Origin: Spisula solida
Taxonomy: Eukaryota > Mollusca > Bivalvia > Venerida > Mactridae
Direction of reading: 5' to 3'
Length of the DNA: 64,000 nt
Assembly: GCA_947247005.1 (NCBI GenBank)
Contig: OX365952.1
Span: 27,654,222-27,718,221, forward strand
The notes under the pieces: generated by a model
What the model was told of the DNA's origin: nothing
The model's input: the letters and a program-made list of their open reading frames with translations, nothing else
Database searches by the model: none
Made by a program: the position numbers and the translations under genes
Shown here: positions 56,860-64,000 of the stretch, piece after piece
Position numbering within the stretch: position 1 is the first letter of the stretch
Layout of the letters: each line of letters opens with the position of its first letter

Positions 56860-57320
56860 TATATGGTCGAGACAACATAAATTATGGTCATTTCTGACCT
56901 TTCAACTCTTAAGTGTGATCTTGACCTTTGTGATATGTAAATAGTTGTTTTCTATGACACACCTTGATAGGTATGAACGATTGTGCCAGTTTATTTTAAA
57001 ATCTCACAATAAATGACATATTACGGCCAGGACAAGCAAAATTAAGACCATTTTTTACCTTTGAACTCCAAGTGTGACCTTGACTTTTGAGATATAGACG
57101 TAATTGTTTCGCATGACACACCGTCCGCTAGTAGTGAGCATTTGTGTCAATTTTTTTTTTCAAATCCCTTAATAAATGACTTAGTCAAGGGCTGGACAAG
57201 CTCAATTATTGACATTTTTTTCCTTTGAACTCCAAATGTGACCTTGACCTTTGTGATAGAGACATACTTGTTTCGCCGGACACACCGTCTGGTAGTAGTG
57301 AACATTTGTAGCATTTATTT
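56860..57320. repeat. Tandem repeat, about 150 bp, three units
   Basis: Units share CCTTTGAACTCCAA(G/A)TGTGACC (split), TTGACTTTTGAGATA or TTGACCTTTGTGATA, GTTTCGC(A/C)(T/G)GACACACCGTC, TAGTAGTGA(G/A)CATTTGT and AATAAATGAC. Related in style to the tandem cores at 11.7 and 49.5 kb. Confidence 0.75.
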
Positions 57321-57339
57321 TCTGTCGGTTAAGCGAAGC

Positions 57340-57605
57340 GCATTAGACGGAAAATGCTTTCCTGTGATTGGTTAAGATCTTTTGATTGCACCAATCAGGA
57401 TGTGTTATGTTGGTAACCATAGCGCACGAGTTGTCGTGCGCAGTGATTGAAGGTATGTGGTCATTCAACTTTGGGCACTTAGAGCTTACAAGACGTATAA
57501 TTTTTCGTGGATAGTAAGACCACACCTAACGCAGTCATTCAGCAGACGTTATGTTTAGTGTTAGAACAATTGGACTCTGTAAAAATAGTGTTTCGATTAA
57601 ACATT
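57340..57605 (+). promoter_or_regulatory. Possible promoter region with CCAAT words
   Basis: TTCCTGTGATTGGTTAAG and TGCACCAATCAGGATG are inverted CCAAT boxes about 25 bp apart, in a locally less AT-rich stretch with GCGCACGAGTTGTCGTGCGC (an imperfect palindrome). It lies upstream of the small ORFs at 57606 and 57650. Sequence-level suggestion only. Confidence 0.35.
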
Positions 57606-57649
57606 ATGGACGATTCAGTTGAAATTCGAGACTGTCTTAGTCAGCCAGT

Positions 57650-57874
57650 TTGACGAACAGCTACGCATTTGATTATGGAATGCTGACAGTGGGAACATTC
57701 CATTTATCCTGTTGGGGAGAATTCTACAGAAGAACCCGTTCGGTATTGCATGCCTACAATGAAATGTGGACAAGAAACCACATTGTATGGCGAGAGTTTT
57801 GTATGGCCGTGTACGTTTGGGATGACTGGTCGTTTATGTTGGACGAATTCCATAAGCAGAACGAGTCGATGTAG
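57650..57874 (+). CDS. Small ORF (about 65-74 aa), unknown
   Basis: Open from a TTG at 57650; the first ATG (57680) gives MLTVGTFHLSCWGEFYRRTR, then a Trp-rich stretch (EMWTRNHIVWREF, VYVWDDWSFMLDEF). Trp content is high and the composition is globular rather than repeat-like. A 15-codon upstream ORF (MDDSVEIRDCLSQPV, 57606) overlaps its 5' side in another frame, so this could also be one frame-shifted protein. No family recognised; no splice sites required. Confidence 0.3.
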   Translation: MTNSYAFDYGMLTVGTFHLSCWGEFYRRTRSVLHAYNEMWTRNHIVWREFCMAVYVWDDWSFMLDEFHKQNESM

Positions 57875-58008
57875 ATGAATAACACCCGCACTGCAGAATG
57901 GAAGATGAGTATTTAACGTGTTTTATTGTTTTGATAGTTGTGGTATTGATTTACGCACGAATATTTCGTGCAAAGAAATCTGTTTAAAGTCTTGGTAGTA
58001 ATACACAT

Positions 58009-58988
58009 CTAGATCACAGGTAACTGTATCATTAATAAACAGTACCTAAAAAAATTAAAAACAATTTTTGTGTTAAATTTAGAATTCTTAAACAAGGTAT
58101 ATTTCCCGGAATAGTGATCGTACAGTCACTGGGTGTATTTTGTTTTTTTCATAATTTAAAGCATTTACGGCATTATTCATCTATTTAAAGCTGTGGGTGA
58201 TCAAAAACATCTTTGTGAATCGAAAGCATTCGAAAACATGCTTAAATTTACCTTCGTACGATATAATTCATTGTTTAAACTTTGATTTTATTTTTCGAGG
58301 GCGTAAAACGCTGTAGGAACGACTGTAGTGGTTTTTAGTGTGTCTGACGGGTATAGAACGTATTTTATAACGGTTGTTTTCATTGGCGTAGTATACATCG
58401 TTTGTACGCTGGTTACCAAGTCCTGGGAAACCCCAATGAAATCAACCAATGAAAATCGTTGTTACAAAAAGGAAATCACGCGCATCATTCGGAACGTTCG
58501 GAGAAACATGGAGTCATTTTGACATTTAAATATGCAAACGATTCGTTTTTCGGCTTACACGTATACATTTACTGAAGTGAACATGTGTCAACCAGGTAAA
58601 TCTGTTCCAACTTTTTCGTTCTTTAATTTTGCCGCATTATTATGTTTCTACACAACGGTAAATTCGACATATGTTGGTGATTTCCTCAATATTTCCGTGT
58701 TTTTGTTCTTATTGAGTACACCCCAGTGACCGGTTGGTCACCGTGAAAAGTATTTATGGTATAACTGTTTAACTACTTCACCAATTTCGATGGGATTTCG
58801 CATGAAAGTAGTTATAGTCATGTTTTTTACGAATATAATTACTTTATGAAGATATCGAAAGCCAATTCTTGTTTTTGATACCTGGTCAATTCATGGAAAT
58901 ACACCTTGTATAAGAATTCTAAATTTAACAAAAAAAAAAATTTTTTTAGGTACTGTTTATTAATGATACAGTTACCTGTGATCTAGAT
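58009..58988. mobile_element. Foldback element 3 (0.98 kb) with near-perfect ends
   Basis: Ends CTAGATCACAGGTAACTGTA, TCATTAATAAACAGTACCTA and AAAAAAATT are perfectly inverted at 58940-58988. Homology continues with TTAAATTTAGAATTCTTA, ACAAGGTATA and then TGATCG..GTCACTGGGTGTA against TACACCCCAGTGACCGG. AT lies outside both ends. Interior ORFs (58328-58522 with a hydrophobic YFITVVFIGVVYIVCTLV, and 58532-58729) have no recognised family. Confidence 0.8.
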
Positions 58989-58989
58989 A

Positions 58990-60130
58990 GGTCGGCTTTT
59001 TACTTAATTGTATGAAATGTTTGCATTTAAAATTCTTTTAGATAAGTTGCGACCAAGTATAGTTATGAATTCCATCATATTCTCTGTCATCCGTCTGGGT
59101 TTAAAATGGAAATATTTACTAGCTTTGTACATGAAATACAGATACGAAATATTGGCTAAAATATATGACATAATATGTTTTATTACTGCTATTGATACTT
59201 TATTTTGGTATATAAACATTGATGGGTAGGAAAATACAAATGTCATACTTATTTATGTTCTACCCAATTGATTTGGTAATCGAAAAGACAATATATTTGT
59301 TAAAAAATTTCGACCTAAAATTGATTATTTAGGCTTTTGTGGATGGTACGCCAAGATATGCCACTGTATAATCCAGTTAGAATCTGGTGACAGTAAAATA
59401 TCCGTTTGTGTACACAGAAGATTACAACCATGGTCTGAATAGGTAGTGCGAATATAGTGTGTAGGTTTAGCATTGAATATATTTTTATGGCTGTCTGTTT
59501 AAGCCTTTATAATTAGTTTTACACCCGACCGCCGCTTCATTGTATTATTACCCTGACTGCATGAACTATACTCAAACGCAAAAGAAACTGTGCATATTTC
59601 AAATTGGGATAACTATGGAAATATCTGTCGTAGGCAACAATGGACCCATGCGCTAATTGTAACTGAACATTTAACTGCAACAACTTGGCAACCTGTGAAA
59701 CGTCCTAGCTGTCCAAGTTGGTTAAACAAAAATGTTCTGTCTGTTCTGTCTGTAGCAGTAACATCTCGCTTAAGTGCTCTAAATGATAATTATGAAATAT
59801 TTTATTAGATATTTACCTGCAAACAATGCATTTTTCATGCAAAATTATGTTCAGAGATACTGTAAAACAGTCTACACTATAGTGCGTTGAACCACTGTAA
59901 TAAACTAAAGAAGTGAAAGTATGCCTATGACAATTCATTTTGGTACAAGTTTGGTCACTTAACTGATATATACATGTATATATACATACATAAATGTCTG
60001 TTAAAGAAACTGATCATATTAAAAGAAAAATACCTATATTTACTTTGCGTGTGAGGATATAGCTCAATCATAGTCACTGTAGCCTTTGGTGGTGCAGACT
60101 TGGGGTGTTATAACTATTCTATTATATTCT
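58990..60130. other. No gene seen
   Basis: AT-rich region with overlapping short ORFs on both strands (59004-59246) and a TATATACATGTATATATACA microsatellite-like word near 59970. Part may be intron or 3' flank of the minus-strand SWIM gene. Confidence 0.4.
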
Positions 60131-60133
60131 ATT

Positions 60134-60179
60134 CTATAACCAACTGCACTTGACATCTGTCTTGCTAGCTCGCTTGTAC
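60134..60179 (-). CDS. SWIM zinc-finger gene, exon after the finger
   Basis: Seen: acceptor TTACTTTTCAG at 60180. In the phase left by the SWIM exon it reads G-YKRASKTDVKCSW and then reaches TAG, or leaves at a possible donor TG|GTTATA that splits the Trp codon. Known: many SWIM-domain proteins of this sort continue after CxH with a helix and an SKTDxxCxW block, so the order and phase agree with the preceding exon. Another frame from the same acceptor is open longer (TSELARQMSSAVGYRIEYN) but does not fit the phase. Confidence 0.5.
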
Positions 60180-60384
60180 CTGAAAAGTAATATTAATAAG
60201 TTTAAATTGTACTAACTAAAATTCTACATTAATAGCATAACCAACCAAATTTACAATAAAATACTTTTTTTTTGCTGTTCAAGTTTTAATGAGAGTTGTA
60301 GTTTTGTGGTTTGGTATTTTCCCTCAAAATTCCAGGGAATACACAGTTGTAATGTAAGATACAAGAAATCAATTATTTAGTTCT

Positions 60385-60560
60385 TTAACATCCAGGTGTA
60401 TAGTACTGACGCATGCAACACAACCTCAGGGTATGTAGTCACTTCATCTATAGAAAGCACAGTCACGAATGTAACCAGTCTAATCAGAGACCTCTGGTCG
60501 ATACATGTAGGTCTAGATTTTTATCCTATTTACCACCATGCCATCCATACAAGTCTTCAG
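60385..60560 (-). mobile_element. tRNA-derived SINE, copy 4 (decayed)
   Basis: On the plus strand TTCTTTAACATCCAGGTGTA and CATGCAACACAACCTCAGGG match the SINE body TTCTTTAACGTGCCCAGTGT and CATGCGAGACTACCTCTGGG seen at 17.57 kb. CAGAGACCTCTGGTCGATA and ACCACCATGCCA match its head. It lies in the intron between the two SWIM-gene exons. Confidence 0.65.
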
Positions 60561-60573
60561 ATACTGAATTTAC

Positions 60574-60677
60574 CCAAACAATAAAGCTGCAGCGACATGG
60601 TGACATTTAAATTCCCCCATTGGACATTGGCAGCTTGAAGACTGGACAATGCCATTGTCCTCATGTTCTAGAATAAT
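60574..60677 (-). CDS. SWIM-type zinc-finger exon
   Basis: Seen: acceptor TTTTTATTTTCAG ends at 60678 and donor TTTGG|GTAAAT; 104 nt, entering phase 0 and leaving phase 2. It encodes IILEHEDNGIVQSSS and then CQCPMGEFKCHHVAAALLF. Known: C-x-C-x(n)-C-x-H is the SWIM zinc finger found in MuDR-type transposases, MEKK1 and many uncharacterised animal proteins, where it binds DNA or proteins. All four ligands are present (C-Q-C and C-H-H). No upstream exon is recognised to the right, where repeats dominate. It could be a host gene, a domesticated transposase or a remnant. Confidence 0.65.
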
Positions 60678-60954
60678 CTGAAAATAAAAATAGAAACAAA
60701 TATAGCAGAGAAACTTAAAGCAAGCGTAATTATCATAAATTTATAGTAAAACTGTTATTATTTGGCGTACGACGAAATTTTATCCGAATTTATGACACTA
60801 TCCGAAATCAGGTGTACTTTAAATAAGTCAATGCTACTTCACCCATAACCATCACGGTGAACAGTAGATGACATTTCTTGAAATTTTAATTGAGTACAAT
60901 TATAAATACGCAATAAAAAAGTATGGAATGCGGAATGCACAATAATTTCTTTAT

Positions 60955-61435
60955 CTATGGGTTTAACAGTTAACTACGTAGTTAAGAGACTTTAAACTGC
61001 GGTTACAAGTGCCATCTGCACAACAATTCTTAAACCGCAGATAAAGACTTAGAACTGCAGTTATAAGTCTCTTAACTATATGGTTAAGACAGAACCAATG
61101 AAAACAAAGCATTTATACCTTCCTAAGCGCTGATTGGACATCTATTGCTAACTACCGTTTAAGAAAGTTGTAACTGCGGTTCTAAGTCTTGAACTGCGGT
61201 TCAAAGTCTTGAACTATGGGTTTAAGAATTAATTTGCAACACAGCACTTGTAACCCGGGTTTAAAGTATCTTAACTATATAGTTAAGAAATGTTTAATTA
61301 ATGTGCATTTCGCGAACGTATAACTCCAGTTTAAGAGTTAAAACTTGGGTTAGACATCCGATACTTTAAACTGCGGTTACAAGTCTTAACGCTATACATG
61401 TAGTTAAGACATAACCAGTCGGTGGTGGTATTCAT
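60955..61435. repeat. Array of inverted AACTGCGGTT / AACTAT(A/G)TAGTTAAG words
   Basis: At least twelve copies of (A)AACTGCGGTT(A/C) or its complement, and of TTAACTA..TAGTTAAG, are interleaved with AAGTCTT words, with irregular spacing of 20 to 45 bp. Both orientations alternate, so many local hairpins can form. It resembles the half-units of the 71-bp satellite at 62.8-64 kb (AAACTGGGGTT and CCCCGTTTAAAGTC) and may be a diverged relative. Confidence 0.6.
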
Positions 61436-61627
61436 ATCGTTTTGAATTTAGTTTTCAATGAATTTCACAGACCCCGCGAAACTCTGCTATTTCCGAATAA
61501 ACCCGAGTATGCCCGAATAAACTTTATATTTTGTTGTATTGTATTGCTTACAGGCAATTTAGTTCAATTTGCAGACAATTTCACAAAACTGAAAGGTGTT
61601 ATGTATTTTACAGTTGTATACCACGAA

Positions 61628-61667
61628 GCAGGGACAATCTAATAAGTTATTATTAGATTGTCCCTGC
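61628..61667. repeat. Perfect 18-bp hairpin, 4-nt loop
   Basis: GCAGGGACAATCTAATAA, loop GTTA, then the exact reverse complement. CACGA lies outside each side on the same strand (CCACGAA before, CACGAAG after). In AT-rich DNA a perfect 40-nt palindrome is unlikely by chance. Confidence 0.85.
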
Positions 61668-61669
61668 AC

Positions 61670-62780
61670 GAAGTTTAATCAAATTAACGTGCGTGTATAC
61701 ATAATAAATTATCCTATTAATTTTTACTGTTAACCAATTTCTTTTGTATCGATGGGTAATAAAGCAATTAACAGGAAGCAGGTGTCATAAAATGTACTAT
61801 TTCCCATTATTCCCCTATATTGCCTAGGCATTCAGATTTTAGTTACTTGATCTGGCTCCCTTGGACGCTTTCATTTTAAATGTATTACGTGTGTTTATAT
61901 AAAGCGCCCTTAGACACAGATGTTTCAAAAGTCGGTCTTTTAGTGATATATATTTGTTCGCATTTAAAATATGAATTTGATCTTTTATGCTTAATTTAAA
62001 TATCATAAATATGGTACTCTTTGCTTGATTAAAGGTGTATACTATCGAAACTTATGGAAATATTTGTTGATAATATATGTTCAATACGAGTGAAATATTT
62101 CTACTAATTAATTGATTAAAGTTGAGGCAATAGCAATTTTTTTTTAAAAATTGCCTAGACAAGGCTACAAACGTTCAATATACATTGTTAATGTAGAGCT
62201 CTTCTACATTGGTTTTATTCTAATACATGTACCTAAATATTTCACAATCAAGTTCATGGCTTTATATTATTAAATGAAGTAATTTTGGTTTAGGCGGTTC
62301 GCGTGCTTGACGGGGTTGAATTAGGCGGTTTGTGCGCCAAGCGCAAACTAATAATATTGCCAACATCGCGCTGTGATTCAATGTTCGCTAGAATCTCAGG
62401 CAATTGCGTGATTTTATTATGGCAGGCCTGGTATATGAAACGGATTAGTGAGATTGACGAATTGTATTTTTTCTACACATCACTTCCTGTCCATCATGGA
62501 ACATCATAATTGTTGCGAATGTTACCTGCTGGACCCTCCATGATCACTGTTCCACATACACATAGACTCAGGTGTTGGCTTTCTGTTTTTGGTGGGATTA
62601 GGATCAAGTTACACGTTTCTTACCATAAATAGCGTCACAAACGGGACGTCCGTTTTATCATGTTTGAGTTCAATACCTTTAAATTCTTACTTTGAGAAAT
62701 AAAGCAGTCGGGGATCGACCGGGACAACCGTCGATCCATATGTCGTCCTCTATCTTAAGGAAGGAACTTTCTGTGTTTTC
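61670..62780. other. No gene seen
   Basis: AT-rich sequence. The ORF 62303-62509 has no family or splice signals. From about 62690 the sequence begins to resemble the satellite (GGGGATCGACCGGGACAACC, GTCGATCC), as a diverged edge. Confidence 0.4.
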
Positions 62781-64000
62781 TATTAAATTCTCATTTTAAA
62801 CTGGGGTTCGATCTACTAACCCCGGTTAAAAGTCTGAATTTCTGAGTTACACGTTAAATTTTTATTTTAAACTGGGGTTCGATCTACTTATAACCCCAGT
62901 TTAAAGTCGCAATTTCGGAGTTAGACTTTAAATTATTATTTTAATCTGGGGCTCGATCTACTAACCCCCGTTTAAAGTCGGAATTTCTCAGTTAGACATT
63001 AAATTGTTATTTTAAACTGGTGTTTGATCTACTAACCCCAGTTAAAAGTCGGAATTTTTGAGTTAGACTTTGAGTTTTTATATTAAACTGGGGTTCGATC
63101 TACTAACCCCCGTTTAAAGTCGGACTTTCTGTGTTTTCTGTAAAATTCTCATTTTAAACTGGGGTTCGATCTACTAACCCCCGTTTAAAGTCGGAATTTC
63201 TGAGTTAGACTTTAATTTTTTATATCAAACTTGGGTTCGATCTACTAACTCCCGTTTAAAGTCGGAATTTCTGTGTTTTCAGTAAAATTCTTATTTTAAA
63301 CTGGGGTTCAATCTACTAACCCCCGTTTAAAGTCGGAATTTCTCAGTTAGACTTTAAATTTTTATTTGAAACTGGGGCTCGATCTACTTACCCCCGTTTA
63401 AAGTCGGAATTTTTGTGTTTTCTGTAAAATTCTTATTTTAAACTGGGGTTCGATCTACTTACCCCCGTTTAAAGTCGGAATTTCGGTTTTTTCTGTATTT
63501 GTTTTATTTTATACTGGGGTTCGATCTACTAACCCCCGTTTAAAGTCGGAATTTCTAAGTTAGACATTAAATTGTTATTTTAAACTGGTGTTTGATCTAC
63601 TAACCCCCGTTTAAAGTCGGAATTTCTGAGTTAGACTTTAAATCTTTATTTTAAACTTGGGTTCTAATTACTAACCCCGGTTTAAAGTCGGAATTTCTGT
63701 GTTTTCTACAAAATTCTCATTTTAAACTGGGGTTCGATCTACTAATCCCCGTTTAAAGTCGGAATATCTGTGTTTTCTGTAAAATTCTTATTTTAAACTG
63801 GGGTTGGATCTACTAACCCCCGTTTAAAGTCGGAATTTCTCAGACTTTAAATTTTTAGTTTAAACTGGGGTTCGATCTACTAACCCCCGTTTAAAGTCGG
63901 AATTTCTGTGTTTTCAGTAAAATTCTGTTTTTAAACTTGGGTTCGATCTACTAACCCCCGTTTAAAGTCGGAATTTCTGAGTTAGAATTTACATTTTTAT
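62780..64000. repeat. 71-bp satellite, at least 17 units, two tail types
   Basis: CTGGGGTTCGATCTACTAAC recurs at 62801, 62872, 62946, 63017, 63088, 63159, 63230, 63301, 63372, 63443, 63513, 63585, 63656, 63727, 63798, 63865 and 63936: period 71 bp, with rare 67, 70, 72 and 74. Each unit has an inverted pair TTAAACTGGGGTT / AACCCC(C)GTTTAA around a loop of about 10 nt, then GTCGGAATTTCT and either tail A (GAGTTAGACTTTAAATTTTT) or tail B (GTGTTTTCTGTAAAATTCTT). The array runs off the window. Confidence 0.95.

Overview
This is eukaryotic, AT-rich, gene-poor and heavily repetitive DNA: short exons with GT-AG borders, tRNA-derived SINEs, a decayed LINE, and long arrays built on the word GGTCA. That mixture, with many non-autonomous elements whose core is a tandem array, looks like a bivalve mollusc genome. 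The assignment is inferred from repeat style, because no host gene here is diagnostic.

Left part (1-17 kb). On the minus strand an OTU-protease-like gene (exons about 4364-4094, 3069-2976 and 2462-793) ends in 18 tandem 20-residue repeats. Its stop codon overlaps by 4 nt (ATGA) the start of a piggyBac transposase that runs off the left edge. Two copies of a 0.5-kb hairpin-bearing repeat lie inside the OTU gene, one of them where the reading frame breaks. A plus-strand multi-exon gene (6.4-13.3 kb) carries a GDGR-DSPG motif and looks incomplete. A 5'-truncated, multiply broken L1/Tx1-type LINE follows.

Middle (17-43 kb). Foldback element 1 (19.8-25.2 kb) has arms of about 1.3 kb and a loop filled by a degenerate satellite. 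Next come a second OTU-domain ORF (26.3-27.3 kb), the 5' exons of an unknown acidic protein on the minus strand (32.6 to 30.6 kb), and foldback element 2 (33.7-39.4 kb) with ends of about 435 bp flanked by a TCT duplication. A minus-strand multi-exon transcription unit of uncertain coding status lies at 43.3-41.6 kb.

Right part (43.8-64 kb). A giant imperfect palindrome of about 12.3 kb (43.8-56.1 kb) holds GGTCA arrays, a nested palindrome in each arm, and a 611-bp MITE present in only one arm, so the window contains its own empty site. After it come a small foldback element with near-perfect ends (58.0-59.0 kb), two minus-strand exons of a SWIM zinc-finger protein (60.1-60.7 kb), and a 71-bp satellite built from two interchangeable tail types that continues past the right edge.

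The genes do not form a functional unit. The window records repeated invasion by elements that make inverted repeats, with a few host-type or element-borne genes caught between them. Exon borders were found by eye and may be off by a base or two.
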